Below, piece after piece: positions 28,213 through 36,236 of a stretch of 64,000 nucleotides of DNA. A program made the position numbers and the translations under genes. Numbering within the stretch: position 1 is the first letter of the stretch; each line of letters opens with the position of its first letter. Under the pieces are notes generated by a model, which saw nothing but the letters and a program-made list of their open reading frames with translations, did no database searches and was not told the DNA's origin. The stretch is from Allomuricauda sp. F6463D (GTDB lineage Bacteria > Bacteroidota > Bacteroidia > Flavobacteriales > Flavobacteriaceae): contig NZ_JALKAN010000001.1 of assembly GCF_023015965.1 (NCBI RefSeq), positions 248,001 to 312,000 on the forward strand. Reading direction: 5' to 3'.

Positions 28213-28222
28213 GAAGGAGAGG

Positions 28223-28876
28223 TTATAATTTTTCCCCATAACTTAAGTCTCCAGCATCACCCAATCCAGGTAATATGTATCCCTTGCTGTTAAGGTCGTC
28301 ATCAACAGAGGCAATCCATAGCTGCGTATCTTTTGGAAATACTTTTTGGATTTTGGCCACTCCGGATTTGGAACCGATTACGGAGATAATATGGATTTGT
28401 TTAGGGGTACCATAACCTTTAAGGGAATCGAGGACATTTTCCAAGGTTTTACCAGTTGCCAACATAGGGTCCGTTAATACCAATATTTTACCATCAAGAG
28501 CGGGTGCGGCCAAGTATTTTACTATTACTTCAAAGGTATCATCATTATTGGGATGATGTCTGTAAGCTGAAATAAAAGCGTTTTCAGCTCCATCAAAATA
28601 ACTTAAAATACCATGATGGAGAGGAAGCCCAGCCCTAAGAACGGAGCAAAGCACTAAATTGTCCGAGCATAAAAAGGATTTTTTGGTTCCCAACGGGGTT
28701 GTAATTTCTTTTTCATGGTAATCCAATGACTTGCTCAATTCGTAGGCAAGCACCTCTCCAATACGCTCAATGTTTCGCCTAAAACGCATAGAATCCTTTT
28801 GGATATCCACATCACGAAGTTCAGCTATAAAAGTGTTGAGCACTGAATTGGTCTGGTCAAACTGATGAACGATCAT
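28223..28876 (-). CDS. upp: Uracil phosphoribosyltransferase
   Basis: Pyrimidine salvage enzyme making UMP from uracil and PRPP. 217 residues, the normal size. The PRPP-binding loop reads VLTDPMLATGKTLENVL. The flexible beta-arm region and the uracil site near the C-terminus (GYILPGLGDAGDLSYG) are both recognisable. It is convergent with the MBL nuclease (10 bp apart) and divergent from cbpA. The CRP/FNR-type dyad at 28963-28974 lies between the two divergent starts; its best-phased -7 element faces cbpA. Confidence 0.96.
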   Translation of the reverse strand: MIVHQFDQTNSVLNTFIAELRDVDIQKDSMRFRRNIERIGEVLAYELSKSLDYHEKEITTPLGTKKSFLCSDNLVLCSVLRAGLPLHHGILSYFDGAENAFISAYRHHPNNDDTFEVIVKYLAAPALDGKILVLTDPMLATGKTLENVLDSLKGYGTPKQIHIISVIGSKSGVAKIQKVFPKDTQLWIASVDDDLNSKGYILPGLGDAGDLSYGEKL

Positions 28877-28962
28877 AGTCCTGGGAATTGTTTTTTAAAG
28901 GTAATTGTTGTTGATAAGATATAAAAATGAAAAACTAATCTGTAATTTTTTTCCTAGGGTAC

Positions 28963-29006
28963 TGATAAAAATCATTGTAAAAAAAGAAGTTTTTTTGCCA
29001 AATTTG
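28963..29006 (+). promoter_or_regulatory. CRP/FNR-type dyad and -7 element upstream of cbpA
   Basis: Perfect dyad TGATAAAAATCA at 28963-28974. An octamer CAAATTTG at 28999-29006 fits the Bacteroidota -7 consensus TAnnTTTG except for its first base. The dyad centre to octamer start is 30.5 bp, which puts the dyad near -41 (class II activator position). The leader to the cbpA ATG would be about 66 bases. Confidence 0.65.
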
Positions 29007-29076
29007 ATGGTGTGATTCACTCGAATTAAATTCGAATGATATAAGGTTTTATAAATTCAGATTTCTATATCGACCT

Positions 29077-29985
29077 ATGGATTTTATTGATTATTACAAA
29101 GTATTGGGGATTGATAAAAAAGCGACTACCGACCAAATCAAAAAGGCGTATCGTAAGCTTGCCAGAAAGTATCATCCAGATTTAAACCCAAACGACAAGC
29201 AAGCCGAGAAAAGCTTTAAGCAAGTAAATGAAGCAAACGAGGTGTTGTCGGACCCAGAGAAGAGAAAAAAATACGACGAATACGGGAAGGATTGGCAGCA
29301 TGCTGAGGAATTTGAGAAAGCGAAGAAATCACGAGCGCAAGGCAGACAAGGTGATTATTCTGGATACACGTACGGTAGTTCCGGAGAATCGGCACAAGAT
29401 TTCTCTGATTTTTTTGAGTCTATGTTCGGTGGTGGATCAGGGTTTAGTTCGGCTCGGCAAAAGGTTCGGTTCAGAGGGCAGGATTACAATGCGCAGCTTC
29501 AATTATCCTTAATGGATGTGTACACGACACAAAAACAGACCCTTACAGTAAACGGTAAAAATATTCGATTGACCATTCCAGCAGGTATCGAAGATGGGCA
29601 GACCATTAAGATAAAAGGTCACGGAGGGCCTGGTACGCAAGGCGGACCCGCTGGTGATCTGTACATTACTTTTTCAATTGATAACAACACCGCCTTTAAA
29701 CGGGATGGGGCAAATTTGTATAAAACGGTGCAAATACCTTTGGTAAAAGCCGTGCTAGGAGGAGAGATACAGGTAGAAACCTTAACAGGGAAAGTGAAAC
29801 TAAAAGTTGCCCAGGGAACAGATAGTGGAACCAAAGTAAAACTTAAAGGGAAAGGATTTCCCAAATATAAAAAGGAAGGTCAATTTGGAGACCTCTACCT
29901 TACCTATGTAGTTAAAATACCAAAGAACCTAACACAAGAACAAAAATCACTGTTCCAATCGTTGGAAAAAACCAACCTAGAGTAA
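29077..29985 (+). CDS. cbpA: DnaJ-class co-chaperone CbpA
   Basis: J-domain protein that stimulates DnaK. 302 residues: J-domain (about 4-70) with the HPD motif at 33-35, a Gly/Phe/Ser-rich linker (about 95-125; [12 protein letters not shown]), then the C-terminal substrate-binding domains ([40 protein letters not shown]). The Cys-rich zinc finger of true DnaJ is absent, which identifies it as the CbpA type. Six bases separate it from cbpM, its usual partner. The TGAT-N4-ATCA promoter lies upstream. Confidence 0.95.
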   Translation: MDFIDYYKVLGIDKKATTDQIKKAYRKLARKYHPDLNPNDKQAEKSFKQVNEANEVLSDPEKRKKYDEYGKDWQHAEEFEKAKKSRAQGRQGDYSGYTYGSSGESAQDFSDFFESMFGGGSGFSSARQKVRFRGQDYNAQLQLSLMDVYTTQKQTLTVNGKNIRLTIPAGIEDGQTIKIKGHGGPGTQGGPAGDLYITFSIDNNTAFKRDGANLYKTVQIPLVKAVLGGEIQVETLTGKVKLKVAQGTDSGTKVKLKGKGFPKYKKEGQFGDLYLTYVVKIPKNLTQEQKSLFQSLEKTNLE

Positions 29986-29991
29986 AAAGAC

Positions 29992-30282
29992 ATGAAAAAA
30001 GAAAAATATATATCCATAAAAACGTTTTGTGAGCACCATGGGGTGGGGGAGTCCTTTGTATATTCCTTGTACGAATATGAAATTTTGCAGTTGGAGCATA
30101 AAGAAAATGAAGGAATGCTGTACATGGAAGACCTTCCTCTTTTAGAAAAAATGGTGCGTTTGTACAATGAGCTAGATATTAATCCAGAAGGAATACAGGC
30201 CATACACCACCTTTTGGGACAAGTGGAAAGTCTGCAGCAAGAAGTAGCGTCATTAAAAAGAAAATTGAACACCTTGGAATGA
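29992..30282 (+). CDS. cbpM: Chaperone modulator CbpM
   Basis: A 96-residue MerR-like helix-turn-helix protein that in known systems binds and inhibits CbpA. The N-terminal HTH is recognisable (ISIKTFCEHHGVGESFVYSL), followed by EYEILQLEHKENEGMLY and a C-terminal coiled coil (VESLQQEVASLKRKLNTL). Size, order and 6-bp spacing after cbpA match the cbpAM operon of other bacteria. Confidence 0.88.
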   Translation: MKKEKYISIKTFCEHHGVGESFVYSLYEYEILQLEHKENEGMLYMEDLPLLEKMVRLYNELDINPEGIQAIHHLLGQVESLQQEVASLKRKLNTLE

Positions 30283-30300
30283 TGTAGCCAATGGATAACA

Positions 30301-30343
30301 TGACCAAAATCATGGGAATTGATTGTCCCAAACTGTAATTTTA
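30301..30343 (+). promoter_or_regulatory. CRP/FNR-type dyad and -7 element upstream of the first usp gene
   Basis: TGACCAAAATCA at 30301-30312 (one change from TGAT-N4-ATCA) and TAATTTTA at 30336-30343 (TAnnTTTG with the last base changed). Centre-to-octamer distance is 29.5 bp, identical to five other sites in this island. The usp ATG is at 30443. Confidence 0.6.
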
Positions 30344-30442
30344 AGAAAATGTAACAAATAGATATGGTTTAAGAAATAGATGTTTTTAAAACATTTATCT
30401 CGTCTTAAGGAAGAGAACCACTTTATCTTAACAAAGTAAGTC

Positions 30443-31264
30443 ATGAAAAAAATATTGGTTCCTGTCGATTTTTCAAAACATTCGGAATATGCTCTGGAAG
30501 TTGCCGCGAACATAGCAAAGAAACATAATGCCAGTATAGTTTTGCTTCATATGATTGGTATATCCGATTCAGTTTTGGCCAATTCCGAAATTGCAGAGGA
30601 GGCAGAGGCCAAATATTATTTAAATCTGACCAAAGAAAAAATTAAAGAAACCATCGAGAAGGAGTACCTCAAAGAGGTTTCGGTGGAAGCCGTTATTCAA
30701 AATTATAAAGACTTTAGCGAGGTGAACAACGTAGCCCAAGAACAGAATTGTGATCTAGTTGTGATGGGCTCCCATGGTACCAGTGGTATAACGGAACTGT
30801 TTGTGGGCTCCAATACCGAAAAGGTGGTGCGCACATCTAATCTGCCCGTTATTGTGATAAAAAAACCACATAAAGACTTTACGATAAAAACAATGGTATT
30901 GGCCTCGGATTTAGACAAAGCGAGTATCCCGGTATATGAGAAGGCCGAAGCGTTTGCAAAATTATTCTCAGCTACATTGGAAGTTGCCTACATAAATACT
31001 TCCGGCGCACATTTTATGGGTTATGATGATGTAAAAAAAAGAATGGAAAACTTTCAAAAAGAACTGGGCAAGAAAATCAATGTTAAATTTTACAATTACC
31101 ATAGTGTAGAACGTGGAATCTTTAACTATTGTTATGAGAAAGATGCGGATTTATTGGTAATTCCAACACACGGTAGAAAGGGTCTGGCTCATTTTGTTGT
31201 TGGAAGTTTGGCCGAAAATGTAACCAATCACGCTAAACTCCCTGTTATGACCATTAAGCTCTAA
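30443..31264 (+). CDS. Universal stress protein, tandem UspA domains
   Basis: 273 residues with two complete UspA domains. Each keeps the nucleotide-binding pattern G-x2-G-x9-G(S/T): MGSHGTSGITELFVGSN in the first and PTHGRKGLAHFVVGS in the second. It is thus the only one of the five Usp proteins here with two intact ATP-type sites. Known UspA proteins help survival in growth arrest, oxidative or energy stress. Its promoter carries the shared dyad. It is convergent with the TerB-like gene, their stop codons being adjacent. Confidence 0.92.
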   Translation: MKKILVPVDFSKHSEYALEVAANIAKKHNASIVLLHMIGISDSVLANSEIAEEAEAKYYLNLTKEKIKETIEKEYLKEVSVEAVIQNYKDFSEVNNVAQEQNCDLVVMGSHGTSGITELFVGSNTEKVVRTSNLPVIVIKKPHKDFTIKTMVLASDLDKASIPVYEKAEAFAKLFSATLEVAYINTSGAHFMGYDDVKKRMENFQKELGKKINVKFYNYHSVERGIFNYCYEKDADLLVIPTHGRKGLAHFVVGSLAENVTNHAKLPVMTIKL

Positions 31265-31672
31265 TTATTTGATGAAGAGCAATTGCAAGCGCCCCAGTAA
31301 AATAAGTTCCGATTTATTGTTGCCGTAAAATGAAGCAGCTATGGCTCTGGATGTGCTCATAGTCAAATTTTTGATTGCTGTGGTGAACAGTGTTTTATGA
31401 TTGTAGTAGAATTTCTCGAATTCTTCATAAATTGCATCATTGTCTTTTTCGTACTCCAAGAGCCAATCAAACACAGAAATTATCTGAAAAGCGGCATCGT
31501 TCCCATATTCGTCTTCAACCTTATCTACATCTAACCAATGATTGCGTACAACCTCATTAAGTTTTTCCATCTCCTTTATATGTATACTGTGGTCCGCCAT
31601 GGCTACAGCGTAGAATAATTTCCCCAAATTTTGATAAAGTTCATTTCTGAGTTTTTTCTTGGATTCCAGCAT
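31265..31672 (-). CDS. Small TerB-like helical protein
   Basis: 135 residues, all-helical by appearance. The first half (LGKLFYAVAMADHSIHIKEM) has the AxADG-like acidic motif and spacing of the TerB/DjlA N-terminal family, which is linked to stress or metal-responsive functions. The resemblance is moderate and no function is assigned. It shares the dyad at 31728-31739 with the divergent histidine kinase gene. The best -7 element for that dyad faces this gene, leaving a leader of about 20 bases. Confidence 0.6.
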   Translation of the reverse strand: MLESKKKLRNELYQNLGKLFYAVAMADHSIHIKEMEKLNEVVRNHWLDVDKVEDEYGNDAAFQIISVFDWLLEYEKDNDAIYEEFEKFYYNHKTLFTTAIKNLTMSTSRAIAASFYGNNKSELILLGRLQLLFIK

Positions 31673-31696
31673 TTTATTAAATTTTATGATTAAAAA

Positions 31697-31739
31697 TAAA
31701 TATACTCAAGTAAATAATTTTTCAACATGATCTAAATCA
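31697..31739 (-). promoter_or_regulatory. CRP/FNR-type dyad between the TerB-like and histidine kinase genes
   Basis: Perfect dyad TGATCTAAATCA at 31728-31739. On the minus strand TATATTTA (31704 down to 31697) fits TAnnTTTG except for its last base, at exactly 29.5 bp from the dyad centre. No comparable octamer is placed for the plus strand, so the kinase may be served differently. Autoregulation of the divergent two-component pair remains possible. Confidence 0.6.
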
Positions 31740-31756
31740 GTAAATTTATTATCGTT

Positions 31757-33286
31757 TTGGAACTATTAGAGAAAAGTAACGTACTGGGCATGTTATCGGA
31801 GGTTATCTCCGAGGGTATTATTATTGTTGATGAGCAAAGGCAGATTACTGCCAGTAACAATGCTGCCAATATAATGTTTGCTTACGAAGCTGGGGAACTT
31901 CCTGGCAAGTCGTTGGATATCTTGATTCCCAAGCACGCCAGGAGCAATCACGAGACGAAGGTCGCTCACTTTATGTCCAAAGGGAAGGCACGTCAGATGG
32001 GGCAAGGTTTAGATTTGGTAGGCCTGCGAAAGGATGGCGAGGAGTTTCCCCTTGAGATAAGTCTCAGCCCATTTGAACTACATCGGAAAAAGTACGTGCT
32101 GGCACTCGTAATGGATATAACCGAAAGAAAGAAAGCCGAACAGACCATAGATTATTGGTTTCAGATTTTTGACGAATCGCTGAACGAAATTTTTGTATTC
32201 GATACATCCTCTTTTGTTTTTATTAATGTAAACCGTGGAGCCCAACTCAATTTGGGGTACACCATGGAAGAGCTGAACAAGATGTCCGTATTGGACATTA
32301 AACCAGACGTTGGATTGGAAACCATGAAGCGATTGCTTTCCCCCTTGTTGTCCAAACGGAAACAAAAAGTAATTTTTGAATCTCTCCACAAACGCAAAGA
32401 TGGAACCACATATCCTGTCGAGGTTCATTTACAGCTTTCATTTATTGGGAAACGACAAGTTTGTGTGGCCATTGTTTTGGACATTACGGAAAGGAAAAAT
32501 TATACAAAACAGTTGGAGGACACGGTAGCGGAACGTACCCAACAATTACAGGAGGCCTTAAAGGCAGAGAAAAAGCTTAATGAACTAAAAACAAAGTTTC
32601 TTTCACTGGTTTCCCACGAGTTCAAAACTCCCTTGACCAGTATACTCACGTCCACCTCGCTCTTGGGCAAATACACCGAGTCGGACCAGCAAGAAAAGCG
32701 GGATAAACATATCGTGACAATTAAATCCAAGGTGAAGCATTTGGACAACATACTTACCGATTTTTTATCCATAGAACGGTTGGAGTTGGGAAAGGTAAGC
32801 TACACAATTACAACATTTCCTCTTAGTAAATTGATAAATGAAGTGGTGTATGATTCCAATACGCTCTTAAAAGAAGGACAGCGCATTCGTTACCCCAATA
32901 ACATTGATGGGGTTGTGGTTGAGTTTGATGAAAAAATATTAGGGTTGGCTTTGTCGAATCTTGTGCACAATGCCATAAAATACTCCCCCGAGGATACCGA
33001 TATCGAATTGAAGGTGTCTCAAGAACGAGAACAACTTAATATCCAGGTTGTAGACGAAGGTTTTGGAATACCCTCCGAGGATCAACCGTTTGTTTTTGAC
33101 AGATATTTCAGGGCCAGCAATGTACTTACGGTTCAAGGTACAGGAATAGGGTTGAATACTGTAAGGCAACATATGCACAATCTAGACGCCAATATTACTT
33201 TTAAAAGTAAATATGGGAGTGGTTCCACCTTCACATTGCACATACCAATAAACAAAAAGCAAAATGAAAAAAATTTTACTGGTTGA
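31757..33286 (+). CDS. Soluble PAS-domain sensor histidine kinase
   Basis: 509 residues without membrane segments, so it senses a cytoplasmic signal. Two PAS domains (about 10-125 and 130-248, each ending in an ITERK-type motif), a linking coiled coil (about 250-280), HisKA with phosphoacceptor His287 in SLVSHEFKTPLTSI, and HATPase_c (NLVHNAIKYSPED, VDEGFGIPSED, GTGIGLNTVR). The first PAS resembles FixL/oxygen-sensor PAS (ARSNHETK, then LVGLRKDGEEFP). His65 falls at the place of the FixL haem His, but the FixL regulatory Arg is replaced, so haem binding is only a possibility. It overlaps the response-regulator gene by 23 bp, its certain partner. The TTG start is doubtful; ATG at 31790 is a good alternative. 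Confidence 0.9.
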   Translation: MELLEKSNVLGMLSEVISEGIIIVDEQRQITASNNAANIMFAYEAGELPGKSLDILIPKHARSNHETKVAHFMSKGKARQMGQGLDLVGLRKDGEEFPLEISLSPFELHRKKYVLALVMDITERKKAEQTIDYWFQIFDESLNEIFVFDTSSFVFINVNRGAQLNLGYTMEELNKMSVLDIKPDVGLETMKRLLSPLLSKRKQKVIFESLHKRKDGTTYPVEVHLQLSFIGKRQVCVAIVLDITERKNYTKQLEDTVAERTQQLQEALKAEKKLNELKTKFLSLVSHEFKTPLTSILTSTSLLGKYTESDQQEKRDKHIVTIKSKVKHLDNILTDFLSIERLELGKVSYTITTFPLSKLINEVVYDSNTLLKEGQRIRYPNNIDGVVVEFDEKILGLALSNLVHNAIKYSPEDTDIELKVSQEREQLNIQVVDEGFGIPSEDQPFVFDRYFRASNVLTVQGTGIGLNTVRQHMHNLDANITFKSKYGSGSTFTLHIPINKKQNEKNFTG

Positions 33287-34313
33287 GGATGATACCTCGT
33301 TGCGCGAAAATGTAGCCGAACTGTTAGAATTGTCCGGTTATAATGTGACTACAGCATCCAACGGAAAAGTGGCAGTGGAAATAGCAAGAGAAGAGCACCC
33401 GGATTTGGTACTCTGTGATATAATGATGCCTGAAATGGATGGGTATGGCGTGTTGGAAGAACTATCATCAAAAGAGACCACTAGGGATATACCATTTATA
33501 TTTGTCTCCGCTAAAACAGAAAGACAAGATGTTAGAAGGGGAATGAACCTAGGTGCCGATGACTATTTGACAAAGCCCTTTGAAGAAGAAGAACTATTGT
33601 CGGCCATTGAATGTCGTTTGGAAAAAGCCGAGCAAATGAAGGCTATTCTTGCTGAACAACCAAATAATAAACAGCACGGTAACGAAATTAAATCCCTTAA
33701 CGAACTTAAGAACTTTTTTGACGATCATGGGCAATTGCTTTCCTTTAAAAAAGATGAAACCATTTATTCAATAGGTGATCATTCCAATATGGTTTACCTT
33801 GTTCTTAAAGGAGTTATAAAAAGCTGTGCTTTGGACGAGCAAGGAAAAGAATTGATCACAACTATATACTCAGAAGATGATTTTTTGGGGTTCACTTCCT
33901 TGACAGAGCATTTACAACATCAAGAATATGCAATAGCGATTGAAAATGTGGAGTTGGCTGGAATATCCAAAGAAAAGGTGAAAGCGATTTTAGAGGATAA
34001 CAAAAGGGTTTCGTTGGAGCTAATGGATGTCATTACCGGTGATTTGGCAAACCTAAAAAAACAATTGCTTCAAATGGCCTATAGCTCGGTACGAAAAAAA
34101 ACTGCACAAACACTTGTAATGTTCTGCAAAGCAATTAACAGGGACAAGCAGGGACCCTTAAAAATTGCACGGAGTGATTTGGCAGGGGTGGCCGGAATTG
34201 CCACTGAAAGCCTAATAAGAACTCTTTCCGACTTTAAAAACGAAGGCCTTATTGCCATTGAAAACAGAAATATCCGAGTACTCAATAGGGAGGAATTGGA
34301 GCTTGTCAATTAA
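33264..34313 (+). CDS. Response regulator with receiver domain fused to a CRP/FNR-type DNA-binding module
   Basis: 349 residues. Receiver domain (1-122): acidic pocket Glu8/Asp9/Asp10, phosphoacceptor Asp52 in LCDIMMPEMDG, Lys104 in YLTKPF. Then a cyclic-nucleotide-binding-like beta-roll (about 155-265; KDETIYSIGDHSNMVYLVLKG) and a Crp-type helix-turn-helix (about 300-332; IARSDLAGVAGIATESLIRT). Recognition-helix residues Glu315 and Arg319 align with the Glu and Arg that CRP and FNR use to read TGA. Only four scattered cysteines are present (51, 117, 188, 288) and no N-terminal cluster, so it is not an Fe-S sensor; phosphorylation by the kinase overlapping it is the likely input. It is the best candidate to bind the dyads found across 28.9-44.6 kb. 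Confidence 0.92.
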   Translation: MKKILLVEDDTSLRENVAELLELSGYNVTTASNGKVAVEIAREEHPDLVLCDIMMPEMDGYGVLEELSSKETTRDIPFIFVSAKTERQDVRRGMNLGADDYLTKPFEEEELLSAIECRLEKAEQMKAILAEQPNNKQHGNEIKSLNELKNFFDDHGQLLSFKKDETIYSIGDHSNMVYLVLKGVIKSCALDEQGKELITTIYSEDDFLGFTSLTEHLQHQEYAIAIENVELAGISKEKVKAILEDNKRVSLELMDVITGDLANLKKQLLQMAYSSVRKKTAQTLVMFCKAINRDKQGPLKIARSDLAGVAGIATESLIRTLSDFKNEGLIAIENRNIRVLNREELELVN

Positions 34314-34339
34314 AAATAATGGGTCATAAATGACACAAA

Positions 34340-34381
34340 TGATATATATCATTCCGTTTTTTTAAACGAATGACAAACTTG
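34340..34381 (+). promoter_or_regulatory. CRP/FNR-type dyad and -7 element upstream of the second usp gene
   Basis: Perfect 12-bp palindrome TGATATATATCA at 34340-34351 and CAAACTTG at 34374-34381 (two changes from TAnnTTTG), spacing 28.5 bp. A second palindrome, GTCATAAATGAC at 34323-34334, lies just upstream with inverted half-sites. The usp ATG is at 34401. Confidence 0.55.
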
Positions 34382-34400
34382 TGCCATTAATTTATGACAA

Positions 34401-35234
34401 ATGAAGAATATTCTGCTCCCAACAGATTTTTCCGAAAATTCGATACAGGCCTTAAAGTACGCTCAAACACTATTTGCCTTTAAGGAATGTAACTTTTATT
34501 TGCTGTATGTAGGGACCTTATTGGACACACAAAAAGACGAGAGTACCTTTCAACTAGACAGTGAGTCCATTGTAAGCACAAAGACAAAATTAACCGATCT
34601 CGTAAAAAATATTAGAAGAAGCAATGCCGAGACGAACCACTCTTTTTTTGCTTTGCATGAGTATGGTTTTTTTATTCCCACCATTAAAAAGCATTTGGAG
34701 GAAAAAAATATCGACCTTATTGTTATGGGAACCAAAGGAGCCTCGGGAATTAAGGAAAAAGTACTCGGTAGTAATGCAGGAGATGTCATAACCAAGGTAC
34801 AATGTAACACACTTGTAGTACCTGCCCAAGCTGAATTGTCCAAGCCTCGGGAAATTGCTTTTCCCACGGACTTTAATATTTTTTACTCTTTAGAGATTTT
34901 GCGTCCCATGGAAGAAATGATACGTCTGGGCAAAGCACATTTTAGGATTATGAACGCTTTAAAAGTTGGTGATGTCCTAAACGAAGAACAAGAGAAGAAT
35001 AAGGAACACCTTTTGGATTTTATGGAAGAAACATTTCCAGAGACGCATAGTTTTCACACGATAACAAACCAAAAAGTAAAATCGGCAATTCAATGTTTTG
35101 TGGAGAGCAGAGAAATTGACATGATGATTATGGTAGCCAAAAACCTGAATTTTATTCAACAGATACTGTTCGATTCGATTGTGGAGCAACTTAGCTTTCA
35201 TACCAAGATACCCTTCTACGTAATTCACGAATAA
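34401..35234 (+). CDS. Universal stress protein with degenerate second domain
   Basis: 277 residues, two UspA-fold halves. The first half keeps the nucleotide motif (MGTKGASGIKEKVLGSNAG). The second half lacks every glycine of the motif and reads MIMVAKNLNFIQQILFDSI instead, a pattern shared with the next three Usp proteins. It starts PTDFSENSIQALKYAQ, the typical Usp opening. It is the first gene of a run of four related usp genes after the two-component pair and has its own dyad promoter. A structural or signalling role for the modified half is inference. Confidence 0.88.
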   Translation: MKNILLPTDFSENSIQALKYAQTLFAFKECNFYLLYVGTLLDTQKDESTFQLDSESIVSTKTKLTDLVKNIRRSNAETNHSFFALHEYGFFIPTIKKHLEEKNIDLIVMGTKGASGIKEKVLGSNAGDVITKVQCNTLVVPAQAELSKPREIAFPTDFNIFYSLEILRPMEEMIRLGKAHFRIMNALKVGDVLNEEQEKNKEHLLDFMEETFPETHSFHTITNQKVKSAIQCFVESREIDMMIMVAKNLNFIQQILFDSIVEQLSFHTKIPFYVIHE

Positions 35235-35311
35235 CCTTTTTATAAAAAAGTTTAATTTCAATTTAAGAATTGATGGAGCAAGGTTCGTTTTCTTTCAATT
35301 TTTAGGATAGG

Positions 35312-35354
35312 TGATGTAAATCATAGTATAGGACCAATCTAGTAAATAGCTTTG
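35312..35354 (+). promoter_or_regulatory. CRP/FNR-type dyad with consensus -7 element upstream of the third usp gene
   Basis: The best example in the island: perfect dyad TGATGTAAATCA at 35312-35323 and a full-consensus -7 octamer TAGCTTTG at 35347-35354, 29.5 bp from dyad centre to octamer start. With the start point a few bases after the octamer, the dyad is centred near -41 and replaces the -33 element, the geometry of class II CRP/FNR activation. The usp ATG is at 35385. Confidence 0.75.
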
Positions 35355-35384
35355 TTATTAATATGCATGTTAAATAATTAAGCC

Positions 35385-36227
35385 ATGATTAAAGTTGTAT
35401 TGCCAACAGATTTCTCCGAAAATGCCTTTAGTGCCATTTCTTATGCAGTAAAATTATTCGAAAAATCTACCTGTATATTTTATTTGGTACATGCCTATAC
35501 CCCACCAGTTTATAGAGCAGACTATGCTTTGGGTAGTCCAGGACAATTGGGTTTGCCGGACACCGAAAAGTATAAGGCAGAGGAAGCTTTGGATAAAATT
35601 CGAACTAAAATTAAGACAAAGTTCAATGTGCCAACACATGACTTTGTTATACATGCTGCGTTCAATTCTTTAGAGGATGAGATTGCTTCTATTTCCCAAA
35701 AGGAAAACATCGATTTGGTGGTTATGGGGACCCAAGGAGCAACAGGTGCAAAGGAAATCCTTTTTGGCTCCAACACCATACATGTGATACAAAAAACGGG
35801 AATACCGGTTCTGGCGGTTCCCTCGGATTATGAATACAAGCCACCATTCAATGTTTTGTTTCCAACGGATTACGAAGTGGATTATAAAAAAGCCAATGTT
35901 GACTTTTTACTAGAATATTGCAAACTATGGCGTTCCAAACTCCATATTATGCATGTTACCTCTTCCGATGGGCTTGATAGTGAACAGGCTGCTCAAAAAA
36001 CCGATTTGGAAGGAATGTTACTGGAGCAAAATTACCAGTTTTACGACTTGCCCGACCAAGAGTTGATTAGTGCCATCAATGGATTTCAAAAAGAGAACCC
36101 AGTGGAACTATTGGCCATGGTAAAGAACAAACATTCGTTTATTGAGCGACTTTTTGTGGAGCCCATAATCAAAAACATTGGTCTTCACGCCAAAGTTCCT
36201 TTTTTGGTCCTTCCATATAACAAATAA
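35385..36227 (+). CDS. Universal stress protein with degenerate second domain
   Basis: 280 residues. The first UspA half has an intact nucleotide motif, MGTQGATGAKEILFGSNT. The second half has lost it and instead shows LLAMVKNKHSFIERLF followed by the KVPFLVLP strand. It opens LPTDFSENAFSAISYAVKLF. The next usp gene follows after 9 bp, so the two share the promoter at 35312-35354. Confidence 0.88.
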   Translation: MIKVVLPTDFSENAFSAISYAVKLFEKSTCIFYLVHAYTPPVYRADYALGSPGQLGLPDTEKYKAEEALDKIRTKIKTKFNVPTHDFVIHAAFNSLEDEIASISQKENIDLVVMGTQGATGAKEILFGSNTIHVIQKTGIPVLAVPSDYEYKPPFNVLFPTDYEVDYKKANVDFLLEYCKLWRSKLHIMHVTSSDGLDSEQAAQKTDLEGMLLEQNYQFYDLPDQELISAINGFQKENPVELLAMVKNKHSFIERLFVEPIIKNIGLHAKVPFLVLPYNK

Positions 36228-36236
36228 GTAAATAAC

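Noticed and set aside
34323-34334. GTCATAAATGAC palindrome as a second regulator site
   Set aside because: Its half-sites are inverted relative to the TGAT/ATCA type and it recurs nowhere else in the window; kept only as a remark.
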